Positions 49,600 to 57,893 of a stretch of 64,000 nt of DNA are shown in pieces (the stretch's first letter is position 1; every line of letters starts with the position of its first letter). A program made the position numbers and the translations under genes. Source of the DNA: Pseudomonas putida. GTDB taxonomy: Bacteria > Pseudomonadota > Gammaproteobacteria > Pseudomonadales > Pseudomonadaceae. The stretch spans positions 284,117 to 348,116 of the forward strand of contig NZ_MKZO01000047.1 of assembly GCF_001941965.1 (NCBI RefSeq), written 5' to 3'. The notes beneath the pieces are model-generated. The model made no database searches. It was not told the origin of the DNA and saw only the letters and a list, made by a program, of their open reading frames with translations.

Positions 49600-50039
49600 G
49601 CGCCTTCCAGCAGCGCGCGGACCTTGTCCACGGCGGCGCGGGCGCAGTTCACGTCCATGGCCTCGGACGCCCCCGAGACGCCGATGGCACCGATCACCTG
49701 GCCCTGATGCACGAACGGCTCGCCACCACCGAACAGCGCCAGGTCCGCCTGCAGTGGCAGCCCTTCGCGTACCGCCTGCGAGGTCTTCTGCAGGCGCTCT
49801 TCCCACGCCGAGGTGGGCACGCCAAACCCGGAAGCGGTCCGCGCCTTGTTCAGGGCGATGGTCTGGCAGGGCCTGGGCGCGCCGTCCATATGGGCGCTGT
49901 GGATCGGCTGGCCGCTGGCGTCAAGGATCGCCACGCTGACCCGCACGCCAGCCTGTTCGGCGAAGTCCACGGCGGCGCCAAGGGCCTGCATGGCCAGGCG
50001 CAGGGTGATGGTCGGTTGCTGACGCAGCAGGTCGCTCAT
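49596..50039 (-). CDS. GlcG/HbpS-family protein
   Basis: A 147-residue protein of the GlcG/HbpS (DUF336) family. It shows LRLAMQALGAAVDFAEQAGVRVSVAILDASG at the start, a central NKARTASGFG segment and GEPFVHQGQVIGAIGVSG near the end. HbpS of Streptomyces binds haem outside the cell; other members are encoded with catabolic genes and have no known role. There is no signal peptide here. It overlaps both neighbours by four bases, so the three genes are one unit. Confidence 0.83.
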   Translation of the reverse strand: MSDLLRQQPTITLRLAMQALGAAVDFAEQAGVRVSVAILDASGQPIHSAHMDGAPRPCQTIALNKARTASGFGVPTSAWEERLQKTSQAVREGLPLQADLALFGGGEPFVHQGQVIGAIGVSGASEAMDVNCARAAVDKVRALLEGA

Positions 50040-51304
50040 GGGGCAGGTTCCTCAAGGGTGGATTCAGGACGGGCACGCAACAACAGTTGCCAGAGGCAGT
50101 ACAGGGCCAGCAGGGCGGCGGCGATATGCATCGCCCAGGGACCGCCGATATGGGCGGCAAGTATTCCGGCGAGCAGGCCGCCGATGGCATCGAAGCCGAA
50201 GCGGGTCGAGGTGTAGATAGACACCACGCGCCCGCGCAGCGCCTCCGGGGCCTGGCCTTGCAACAGGATATTGGTGCCGACGTTGTTTATGGTCACGCCG
50301 AAGCCGAGGATCAGCATCGCCAGCAACGACAGCGGCAGGCTGCGGCTGCTGGCGAACAGCAGCAGGCCGAGGGCGCTGGCGATCGCGGAGAACAGGATCA
50401 GTCCGCGCAGGCGCTCGCTGCTCTGGTTGCCGGCCAGCAGCACGGTGGACAACAGCGAACCCAGCCCGGCAGCACCCCACAGCCAGCCCAGGGTGCGCGC
50501 GTCGCCGGCGAAGATATCGTGGACGAACACCGGCAGCAGCACGGCATAGGTGGAGGCGGTCAGGTTGACCATCAGCACACCGAAGATCAGGCCGCGCAAC
50601 GAGGGCGAGGCCAGCACGTAGTCGAGCCCTTCGCGGAACATGTTGCGCATGCTGCCGCTGGCCTTTTCCCCCGGTGTCAGGCGGATCAGCAGCAGGCCGA
50701 GGATCAGCCCGCCATAGGACAGCGCATTCAGAGCGAAACACAGCGCCTCGCCGGTCAGCGCCAGGAGCAGGCCTGCGAGCGGCGGGCCGATAAAGCGCGA
50801 GCAGGTGAACAGCATGGCGTTGAGGGCCAGGGCATTGGGCAGGTCGTCGCGGTCGTCCACCAGGCGGCTGAGCAGGGACTGGCGCAGTGGCGTGTCCACT
50901 GCATTGAGGATGCCCAGGGTGGTGGCGAGGATCACGATCAGCGTGGGCGTGATCAACTCCAGCCCGGTCAGCGCCGCCAGCAACAGGGCCTGGGCACCGA
51001 GCATGGCTTCGACCTTCATCAGCAGGCGGCGCTTGTCGTGGCGGTCGATCCAGGCCCCGGCGATCGGGCCTACCAGCAGTTGTGGGAGCAGGGTAGCGCA
51101 GGTGGTGATGCCCAGCAGTGCGGCCGAGCCGGTCAGGCGGTAGACCAGCCAGGACAGGGCCACGGTCTGCACCCAGGTGCCGAGGGTGGACACCGCATGG
51201 CCGATGAAATACAGGCGGAAATTGCGGTGGTGCAGGGAGCGCAGCACGGCGGGCCAGCGGTTGGGGCGGGATTGTTGCTCGGGTTTCACGATACGGGATG
51301 CCAT
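50036..51304 (-). CDS. MFS exporter (EntS/MFS_3-like)
   Basis: A 422-residue, 12-helix transporter. The start SLHHRNFRLYFIGHAVSTLGTWVQTVALSWLVY is typical of the MFS_3/DHA3 group that includes EntS and macrolide exporters. It probably exports a small molecule. The ATG at 51304 lacks a clear ribosome site, so the start is provisional. It is first in the operon with the HbpS-like and LuxR-type genes, divergent from a PAS/chemoreceptor-like gene across 202 bases. Confidence 0.8.
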   Translation of the reverse strand: MASRIVKPEQQSRPNRWPAVLRSLHHRNFRLYFIGHAVSTLGTWVQTVALSWLVYRLTGSAALLGITTCATLLPQLLVGPIAGAWIDRHDKRRLLMKVEAMLGAQALLLAALTGLELITPTLIVILATTLGILNAVDTPLRQSLLSRLVDDRDDLPNALALNAMLFTCSRFIGPPLAGLLLALTGEALCFALNALSYGGLILGLLLIRLTPGEKASGSMRNMFREGLDYVLASPSLRGLIFGVLMVNLTASTYAVLLPVFVHDIFAGDARTLGWLWGAAGLGSLLSTVLLAGNQSSERLRGLILFSAIASALGLLLFASSRSLPLSLLAMLILGFGVTINNVGTNILLQGQAPEALRGRVVSIYTSTRFGFDAIGGLLAGILAAHIGGPWAMHIAAALLALYCLWQLLLRARPESTLEEPAP

Positions 51305-51506
51305 GGCCGGAGGAAGAACGGGCCCGCCCGACTTTACCCGCTTGCGCCTGCGCCGTCTTGACCCAGCCTGTCGTGGGCATGTGTCTGCCTGCCAGGCACG
51401 GCGCGGCCTCTGGCAGCGACGGTCAAGTGCCCGGCACCCGTATGCAAGACGTAACCGGCACAATCCGGTCAACTCGGTGTTTTTCACTGCCGAACGGTGT
51501 GCACTG

Positions 51507-52481
51507 ATGTTTTTCAGGAACGATCATTGGGTGCGGGAGCTGGAGCCTTTGCTGGCGCGGGTCAGTCAGGGCCAGCTGTGGGGCGATGTGGAAACGCCGC
51601 AGTTGCAGCGTCATCCGGCCGTGCTGGCAGCCTTGCGCGAGCTGGCCATGGCCCGTCAGCAGGATGGCCGACAGCTCGACGAGGTGCGCGCCCTCGGCAG
51701 TGACCTGAGCCAGCAGGTCGAGCAGGCCCGGGGCCAGAGCCGCAATGCCGAGGCCGAGGTGCAGCGCCTGGAGCAGCGTTGCAGCGACCTGCAGGCCTTT
51801 GTCGGCGACCTGGAGCAGCAGCTCGACGCGCACCGCCAGCAGGCGGCGATCTGGGCGCAGCTGGAATCCACCATCACCGAGGGCACCTGGGACATCAAGG
51901 TGGTCCAGGGCGACCTGCAGCACCCGGACAGCCATATGCGCATCTCCAACCAGTTCCGTGCGGTGATGGGCTACGGGCCGACGGAAATGCCGGACGGCTG
52001 GGACACCCAGGTCGGCATCACCCACCCGGACGACCTGCCGCAGATCATGGCGATCTTCGACCGCGAGATCCTCAAGCCGGGGGCCAGTGGCGAGTACGTG
52101 TTCGAGTACCGCATGCGGCACAAGGCCCGGGGTTATATCTGGTGCCGTGAGCGCGGTTGTGCGGTGCGCGACGAGCGTGGCGTGCTGGTGCGGGTGATCG
52201 GCGCGGTGCGCGATATCAGCGACGAGCGCAGTGCCCAGGCCAGCCATGAGCAGATGCTCTCGCAGAACCAGACCACCTACGCGCAGATCGCCACGGTGGT
52301 GGGGGTGATCAAGAGCATTGCCGAGCAGACCAACCTGCTGGCGCTGAATGCCGCGATCGAAGCGGCCCGGGCCGGGGAGGTGGGGCGCGGGTTCTCGGTG
52401 GTGGCGGAGGAGGTGAAGAAGCTGGCGGAGAGTACCCGGCAGGCGACGCAGCAGATTCAGGCGATGTTGAGTGACAGATAA
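51507..52481 (+). CDS. Soluble PAS protein with minimal chemoreceptor signalling tip
   Basis: A 324-residue cytosolic protein without membrane helices. Residues 45-115 form a coiled coil (EQARGQSRNAEAEVQRLEQR). A PAS domain follows at about 120-240 (FRAVMGYGPTEMPDGW, YRMRHKARGYIWCRERG). It ends with the conserved methyl-accepting chemoreceptor tip, QTNLLALNAAIEAARAGEVG and VVAEEVKKLAES, and stops about 16 residues later. The long adaptation helices of normal receptors are absent. It could still contact CheA/CheW. The ATG at 51507 was chosen as the first one after the promoter region. Confidence 0.8.
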   Translation: MFFRNDHWVRELEPLLARVSQGQLWGDVETPQLQRHPAVLAALRELAMARQQDGRQLDEVRALGSDLSQQVEQARGQSRNAEAEVQRLEQRCSDLQAFVGDLEQQLDAHRQQAAIWAQLESTITEGTWDIKVVQGDLQHPDSHMRISNQFRAVMGYGPTEMPDGWDTQVGITHPDDLPQIMAIFDREILKPGASGEYVFEYRMRHKARGYIWCRERGCAVRDERGVLVRVIGAVRDISDERSAQASHEQMLSQNQTTYAQIATVVGVIKSIAEQTNLLALNAAIEAARAGEVGRGFSVVAEEVKKLAESTRQATQQIQAMLSDR

Positions 52482-52499
52482 GAGGTGTGTTGTCTGTGA

Positions 52500-52645
52500 T
52501 GGCCTCATCGTTGGCAAGCCAGCTCCCACAGGTTCAGCGGTGCTCTGGGGATTGTGCTGTGCCTGTGATGGATGCATCAGGTACAGCACAGGTTCAGCGG
52601 TGCACGCGATCCCTGTGGGAGCTGGCTTGCCAGCGATGAGGCCAT
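52500..52645. repeat. Expanded REP pair
   Basis: Two inverted REP units with the common core are separated by about 90 bases instead of about 30. The extra spacer includes a repeat of CAGGTTCAGCGGTGC and the inverted repeat GTGCTGT...ACAGCAC, suggesting insertion of a duplicated segment between the arms. Confidence 0.8.
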
Positions 52646-52743
52646 TACAGTCAACACAGCTATATCTCACTGTTAATTGGTTATTTTGAACTCCGGATAT
52701 TCCTTCCTATAGTGCCTCGCCTATAACTCGAAAAGGATATTCC

Positions 52744-53202
52744 ATGTTTCGCCGTCTTGTTCTTGCCTCGGTGCTGGTTGCACTTTCCGGCTGTGCCAAT
52801 ACCCAACTTCCCGTTCACACAACCCACCCTGAAAGTTCAACTTTGCAAGGCGACCCCAGCCGTCCTGCCCAGGCCGCCTGGCAGCGCACCGAATTGTATT
52901 TCGCCCTCGGTCGACTCGAGGGCGGCAAGGAGGTGATCAGCGAATCCCGCTGGCGCGAATTTCTCGACCAGGAAGTGACCCCGCGCTTCCCCGATGGCTT
53001 CAGCGTGCTGAACGCCTACGGCCAATGGCGGGATCACGGGGCGAAGGAACCCGAGCGCCTGGACACCCGCGTCATCGTGATCCTGCATCCCGACACCGCC
53101 CAGGCCGGCAAGGATATCGAGGCCATTCGCCTGGCCTGGAAACGGATTACCGGGGACCTGTCGGTACTGCGCCTGTCACAGCCGGCGCAAGTCTCCTTCT
53201 GA
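52744..53202 (+). CDS. DUF3574 lipoprotein
   Basis: A 152-residue protein with a lipoprotein signal; the lipobox LSGC places the lipidated cysteine at residue 17. The rest matches DUF3574: WQRTELYFALGRLEGGKEVI, WREFLDQEVTPRFPDGFSVL and VIVILH. It should be anchored in the outer membrane or periplasmic leaflet. No function is known for the family. A strong hairpin terminator lies seven bases after the stop. Confidence 0.82.
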   Translation: MFRRLVLASVLVALSGCANTQLPVHTTHPESSTLQGDPSRPAQAAWQRTELYFALGRLEGGKEVISESRWREFLDQEVTPRFPDGFSVLNAYGQWRDHGAKEPERLDTRVIVILHPDTAQAGKDIEAIRLAWKRITGDLSVLRLSQPAQVSF

Positions 53203-53209
53203 AAACGCA

Positions 53210-53231
53210 TCAGGGGACCGAAGTCCCCTGA
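53210..53231. terminator. Bidirectional rho-independent-type terminator
   Basis: TCAGGGGAC-CGAA-GTCCCCTGA is a perfect 9-bp stem with a stable four-base loop between the converging DUF3574 and TonB-receptor genes. AAAA upstream and ATTGT downstream give weak T-tracts on both strands. Confidence 0.75.
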
Positions 53232-53234
53232 TTG

Positions 53235-55622
53235 TCAGAATCCGTAAGTTACCCGGGCATAGTAATAAGCTCCGTTGGTGCCGATCGGCGATAGCACGTC
53301 ATACGGCAAGTTACCCCCATAGTTGATGGTCGAATTCGAACGCTCCGGATAGTTGTCGGTGATGTTGTTGCCGCCCACGGCAATATCGAAGGTCGGGGTG
53401 AACTTGTACTGCACCTCCGCATCCAGTTGCCATACCGCACCATAGGTCTGCTCCGGCTGGCTGTCGCCGAAGTCGAAGACCCGGGTGGTCTCGCCCTGGC
53501 GGGTCAGGCGGCCGAGCAGGCCCCAGTGCTGGCTGGTCCAGTTGGCCGAGACCACGAAACGGTCCTTGGGCGCGGCGTCGGTCAGGGTGTTGCGCTCCTC
53601 TACACCCACCAGTGCATCGTTGCCGATACCCAGGGCGGTGAGCTGCGAAGGCGTGCCCTTTGTCTTGGTCACTTTGGTGTGGTTCCAGGTGTAGGCACCG
53701 GTCAGGGCCAACTGGCCGTCGTAGAACGGCTGGCGATAGTTGAGCACCAGTTCGGCACCATCGGTGCGGGTGTCGGCGGCGTTGGTGAAGAAGTTGACGT
53801 CATGCACCCCGGCCACGCCGAAGGTGTCATTGATGTATTGCTCCAGGGCGTCGCCACCGATGCGCTGGGACAGGGTGACGCGGTCCTTCACGTCGATGCG
53901 GAACACGTCCAGGGACGCATCGAAGCGCTCGCTGAGCTGGGCGGTGACGCCGAGGCTGAAGTTCTTCGAGGTTTCCGGGTCGAGCTTTTCCGCACCCAGG
54001 GCCCTGGCGATCGGGTCGTTGACCGAGAGCACGCGCACATCGGTAAGGGTGCCGCCATCGCCGAAGTTGCTGGTGGTGTGCTGGAAGCCGATCTGCGCCA
54101 GGGACGGCGCCCGGAAGTTGTTCGAGACCGCGCCACGCAGCGCCCATTGCTCGGTCAGGCGATAGCGCCCGCTGAGCTTGCCGGTGAGCTTGCTGCCGGC
54201 ATCGTCGTAATGCTCCCATCGCGTGGCGGCATCGACGAACAGGCGGTCGGTGAGGTCGCCGGACAGCTCGGCATAGGTGCCGAATACCTTGCGCTCCAGG
54301 TCGGCTTCCTCGCTGGGACGCAGGCCGTTGGCACCATCGGCGCCGCTGCCGAAGTACGACGCCGGGTCGCCGGCCGTGGTCAGGTAGTTTTCGTAGCGGT
54401 ATTCACCGCCCACGGCCAGCACGAAGGAGCGCTCGGCCAGGCGCAGTTCACGGCTGAAGTCGAGGTTGGCGGTGGTCTGGCGCAGCTCGTAGTCGCCGGT
54501 GTCGAAGCGGGTCGGCGAGTCGGCGCCGAGGCTGACGTTCAGGGTCCGCCGGCTTGCCGATTCGAAGCGGTTGCGGCCGTGGGTCAGGCTGCTGTCGAAG
54601 TCCCAGCCAGCGCCCAGCAGCCCTTTGAAACCGGCCGTGGCGGAGAGGTCCTGGTTGGTGCCGAGGGATTGCGGCAGGTAGCCATTTGGGTAGAACTGCG
54701 GCTGCTCGTAGGGGTAGCGGTAGAACTGCGCGCCGGTGGAATGGCGCTCGTTCCAGGTGCCGAAGGAATACAGCTCGCGCTCGCCCAGGGGCAGCGAGCT
54801 GTTGAACCACAGGTTGACGTCCCGCGCCGAGCCGTCGCCCATCACATAGTTGCGCTGGTTTGGCGTGCTGTCGAAACCGTCGAAACCGGCGCGGTTGGTC
54901 GGGTTGCGCTCCTTGTATTCGGCGCCGCCACGCAGGAAGCCGCCATCCTCGCCCAGGCGTACGCCGCCCTTGGCCGTGGTCAGGCTGTTCTGGCCATCGG
55001 TGGTGGTGCGGCCGATGGCGTCCTGGTGGGTGTGGTAGGCGCCGTAGGTAGTGGAGACCTCACCACCCTCGGGGGCGTCGTCGAGGATGATGTTGATCAC
55101 CCCGGCGATGGCGTCCGAGCCGTACTGCGCCCCGGCACCGTCGCGCAGCACTTCGATGCGCTTGATCGCGCTGATGGGGATCGAGTTGAAGTCCACCGGG
55201 GCGGTGCCGCGGCCGATCTTCGAGGAGTCGTTGACCAGCGCCGAGGTGTGCCGGCGCTTGCCGTTGACCAGCACCAGCACCTGGTCCGGGCTCATCCCGC
55301 GCAGTTGCGCGGCGCGGATATGGTCGGCGCCGCCGGAGTTGGACTGGCGCGGCATGCTGAACGACGGCAGCAGGGTCTGCAGGGCCTGGCCCAGTTCACC
55401 GTTGCTGGCGCCGGTGGCCTTGAGGTCGGCGGCGGTGAGCACGTCCACCGGTACCGGCGAGTCCAGCACGGTACGCGCCGTGCCGCGGGTGCCGGTGACC
55501 AGCACCGTGTCCAGGCGCTTGGCGTCTTCGCCGCTCGGCAGGGTGTCTTCAGCCTGGGCGTTTATCTGGAATAGTGCAGAGGTTATCGCAAGTGCAAGCA
55601 GTGAAAGTGGGCGGTGTTGCAT
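53235..55622 (-). CDS. TonB-dependent receptor
   Basis: A 795-residue outer-membrane receptor with a signal peptide (to about residue 24, AQA), a TonB-box-like region (KRLDTVLVTGTRG), the plug (VDVLTAADLKATGASNGELG, IEVLRDGAGAQYGSDAIAGVINI) and a barrel ending YYARVTYGF. No STN signalling domain is present, and the plug is not of the siderophore-FecI type. It sits downstream of a ribose-type ABC importer and close to desulfurisation-type enzymes, so it may take up an organic sulfur compound or glycoside rather than iron. AAGGAG precedes the ATG. Confidence 0.85.
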   Translation of the reverse strand: MQHRPLSLLALAITSALFQINAQAEDTLPSGEDAKRLDTVLVTGTRGTARTVLDSPVPVDVLTAADLKATGASNGELGQALQTLLPSFSMPRQSNSGGADHIRAAQLRGMSPDQVLVLVNGKRRHTSALVNDSSKIGRGTAPVDFNSIPISAIKRIEVLRDGAGAQYGSDAIAGVINIILDDAPEGGEVSTTYGAYHTHQDAIGRTTTDGQNSLTTAKGGVRLGEDGGFLRGGAEYKERNPTNRAGFDGFDSTPNQRNYVMGDGSARDVNLWFNSSLPLGERELYSFGTWNERHSTGAQFYRYPYEQPQFYPNGYLPQSLGTNQDLSATAGFKGLLGAGWDFDSSLTHGRNRFESASRRTLNVSLGADSPTRFDTGDYELRQTTANLDFSRELRLAERSFVLAVGGEYRYENYLTTAGDPASYFGSGADGANGLRPSEEADLERKVFGTYAELSGDLTDRLFVDAATRWEHYDDAGSKLTGKLSGRYRLTEQWALRGAVSNNFRAPSLAQIGFQHTTSNFGDGGTLTDVRVLSVNDPIARALGAEKLDPETSKNFSLGVTAQLSERFDASLDVFRIDVKDRVTLSQRIGGDALEQYINDTFGVAGVHDVNFFTNAADTRTDGAELVLNYRQPFYDGQLALTGAYTWNHTKVTKTKGTPSQLTALGIGNDALVGVEERNTLTDAAPKDRFVVSANWTSQHWGLLGRLTRQGETTRVFDFGDSQPEQTYGAVWQLDAEVQYKFTPTFDIAVGGNNITDNYPERSNSTINYGGNLPYDVLSPIGTNGAYYYARVTYGF

Positions 55623-55660
55623 GGCAGCGCTCCTTGAACAGCGGGCAATACCGTCAACGG

Positions 55661-55683
55661 CCGACCACTTCGAAGGTGGTCGG
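55661..55683. other. Hairpin in the leader of the TonB-receptor gene
   Basis: CCGACCACTT-CGA-AGGTGGTCGG forms a 10-bp stem with one G-U pair, 39 bases upstream of the receptor start. It could end transcripts of the upstream ABC importer or modulate receptor expression. No T-tract follows on the minus strand. Confidence 0.5.
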
Positions 55684-55792
55684 GCAGGGCAGTACCGCAG
55701 CCGTTTTTTAGTTGTGATTGAAAGTGCAGTTGAAGCGGGGAGGCGCCGCTGTATGGCAGAGGCGTTGCACGCAAGTGTTCAGGGTTCGGGGT

Positions 55793-56848
55793 TCAGTCCA
55801 CCTTGGGAATCCATGCCGGGCTGGCAATCGCCGCGCTGTCGCCGAACGCGGGTACCTTGCGCGCCAGGTCGCGGACGTTCTTCACGTCCAGGTCCAGCAG
55901 CTGCTGGCGGCTGATCAGGGTCGGCGGCACCAGCAGGCGCTGGCCCGGGTTTTCCCCGGCGATCAGCATCGCCAGGCTGCGCACGCTGATGGCCCCGGCC
56001 ACCTGCGGGTTGATCGCGGCGGTGGCGGTCCAGGCGCTGTCGGGTTCCTTCATGATCTGGATATCGGCGGTGGAGATATCGGCGCTGTAGATCCTGATCT
56101 TCGAGGCACGGCCCGCCTCATCCACGGCGATCTTGGCGCCTTTGGCGAACTCGTCGAAGGGCGCGAAGATCACGTTGATCTCCGGGTTGGCCCGCAGCAC
56201 GGCGCTGGCCTGGTCGGCCACGGAGTTGGCGATGGGCGGGTTAAGGGTGCCGAAACGGGCCTTCTCGACGATACCCGGGTGGGCCGCCTTGACCTGGCGC
56301 CAGATCTCGTCGCGGCGCTCCATCGGGGTGAAGCCGCTGATATAGACGTAGCCGGCGTTGAACGCCGGGCCGTTGTCCTGCACGGCCTTGTCCAGGGCCA
56401 GTTGGGCGATGGCGTGGTGGTCCTGTTCGATCTGGGTGACCCTGGGGTTGTTCAGGTCGACATCGAAGGCCACCACCTTGATGCCCTTGGCCACGGCCTT
56501 TTCCACCGAATCGCGCAGGGTTTCCGCCAACCCCAGCTGGACGATGATGCCGTCGACACCCAGGTCGATGGCCCGTTCGATCATCTCGCGCTGGCTGGCC
56601 GCCTGCTGCCGGGCATCGAAGATGCGCAGCTTGACGTCGAGGGCGGCGGCCTGTTTTTCCACGCCTTGCAGGTAGGCCTCGGGGAAGTCGCCGGAGAACA
56701 GGTAGCCGACCAGGGCGATCTGCACCTCGCCCTTGTCGAAGGGCGCCGGGGCGCCGGGCAGGCCCTTGGCCTGGGCTTGCCAGCTCATGCCGGCGAGCAG
56801 TACCCCGGCGAGGAGATGGCGCACGAAACGTTTGGGTGATGGGTTCAT
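55793..56848 (-). CDS. Sugar-type periplasmic binding protein (RbsB-like)
   Basis: A 351-residue periplasmic-binding-protein-like (peripla_BP_4) protein with a signal peptide to about residue 27 (AQA). It shows VQIALVGYLFSGDF, AIDLGVDGIIVQ, GIKVVAFDVDLNN and NPEINVIFAPFDEFAKGA, all typical of ribose/galactose-type binding proteins. It should deliver its ligand to the permease and ATPase encoded upstream. AAGGA precedes the ATG. The true ligand need not be a sugar given the sulfur-type genes nearby. Confidence 0.85.
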   Translation of the reverse strand: MNPSPKRFVRHLLAGVLLAGMSWQAQAKGLPGAPAPFDKGEVQIALVGYLFSGDFPEAYLQGVEKQAAALDVKLRIFDARQQAASQREMIERAIDLGVDGIIVQLGLAETLRDSVEKAVAKGIKVVAFDVDLNNPRVTQIEQDHHAIAQLALDKAVQDNGPAFNAGYVYISGFTPMERRDEIWRQVKAAHPGIVEKARFGTLNPPIANSVADQASAVLRANPEINVIFAPFDEFAKGAKIAVDEAGRASKIRIYSADISTADIQIMKEPDSAWTATAAINPQVAGAISVRSLAMLIAGENPGQRLLVPPTLISRQQLLDLDVKNVRDLARKVPAFGDSAAIASPAWIPKVD

Positions 56849-56873
56849 GGAGGGTCCTTGCGAGTCGATGAAG

Positions 56874-57893
56874 TCAGCGGGTCTGCCGGGCGAGGCCGAA
56901 GGTGAAGATCAGGGCCAGCACCAGGACCAGGCCCTTGACGAAGTCCTGGGCGTAATAGGGCGCGTTGAGCATGGTCAGGCCGTTGAGCAGGGTGGCGATC
57001 AGCACGGCGCCGGCCAGGGTGCCGAAGGCATTGGCCTTCTTCGCGCCCAGCACGGCGAAGCCGATCAGCGCCGCGCCGAGGGCATCCAGCACCAGGCCGT
57101 TGCCGGAGCTGACATCGCCACGCCCGAGCCGGGCGGCCAGGAGCAGGCCGCCGACCGCGGCGAGCAGGGCCGAGAGCACATAGGCCAGCAGCTTGTAGCG
57201 CTGCACCGGGGCGCCGGCCAGGCGCGCCGCCTGTTCGTTGCCGCCGATGGCGTAGAACAGCCGGCCGATCCGTGTGCGTTCGAGAAACAGCCAGACCGCC
57301 AGGGCCAGCACCGCAGTGACCAGCACCGGGACCGGCACCGTGTCCCACAGCCGGCCGCGGCCCAGGGCGAGGAATGCCGGGCTGAACACGCCCTCGGTCT
57401 CTTCGCCATCGGGCAGGGTCATGCCCACGGCAATGGAGCGCCCGCCGGTAGGAATCAGTTGCACGCCGATCACCAGGAACATGCTGCCCAGGGTGGCGAG
57501 GATGTCCGGGATGCCCATGCGCACGATCAGCCAGCCATTGAGCAGGCCGACCAGCGCGCCTCCGGCCAGGCTGATGGCGATGGCGGGCAGCGGGCCCCAG
57601 TCCAGCACCACCATCACGTAGCTGGCGATCATCAGGCTCATGGCCGCCACCGCGCCGATGGACAGGTCGAGGCCGCCCACGGCCATGGTCAGGGTCACGC
57701 CGAGGGCGAGCAGGGCGACGATGGACACTGACTGGAGAATGATGAACAGGTTGCTGACCTGGACGAACGCCGGTTCGAGCAGGCTGAACAGCAGCACGAT
57801 CAGGCCCAGCACCAGCAGCAGGCCGTAGTGGATCAGGGCGTCCAGCCAGCGCTGGGGCACGGGCTGGCGTGAAGGGGAAAGCGAATCAGGCAC
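56874..57893 (-). CDS. Sugar-type ABC permease (RbsC-like)
   Basis: A 339-residue inner-membrane permease of the ribose/branched-chain (BPD_transp_2) class with 8-10 helices. Hallmarks are GVTLTMAVGGLDLSIGAVAAMS, GWLIVRMGIPDILATLGSMFL and IGGNEQAARLAG. It starts with GTG at 57893 and overlaps the ATPase gene by eight bases. It works with the binding protein and ATPase as an importer. Confidence 0.87.
   Translation of the reverse strand: MPDSLSPSRQPVPQRWLDALIHYGLLLVLGLIVLLFSLLEPAFVQVSNLFIILQSVSIVALLALGVTLTMAVGGLDLSIGAVAAMSLMIASYVMVVLDWGPLPAIAISLAGGALVGLLNGWLIVRMGIPDILATLGSMFLVIGVQLIPTGGRSIAVGMTLPDGEETEGVFSPAFLALGRGRLWDTVPVPVLVTAVLALAVWLFLERTRIGRLFYAIGGNEQAARLAGAPVQRYKLLAYVLSALLAAVGGLLLAARLGRGDVSSGNGLVLDALGAALIGFAVLGAKKANAFGTLAGAVLIATLLNGLTMLNAPYYAQDFVKGLVLVLALIFTFGLARQTR

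Noticed and set aside
15625..52645. Regularly recurring palindromic repeats that could suggest CRISPR
   Set aside because: The copies are scattered over 37 kb at gene ends as inverted pairs, with no spacer array and no cas genes. They are REP elements.
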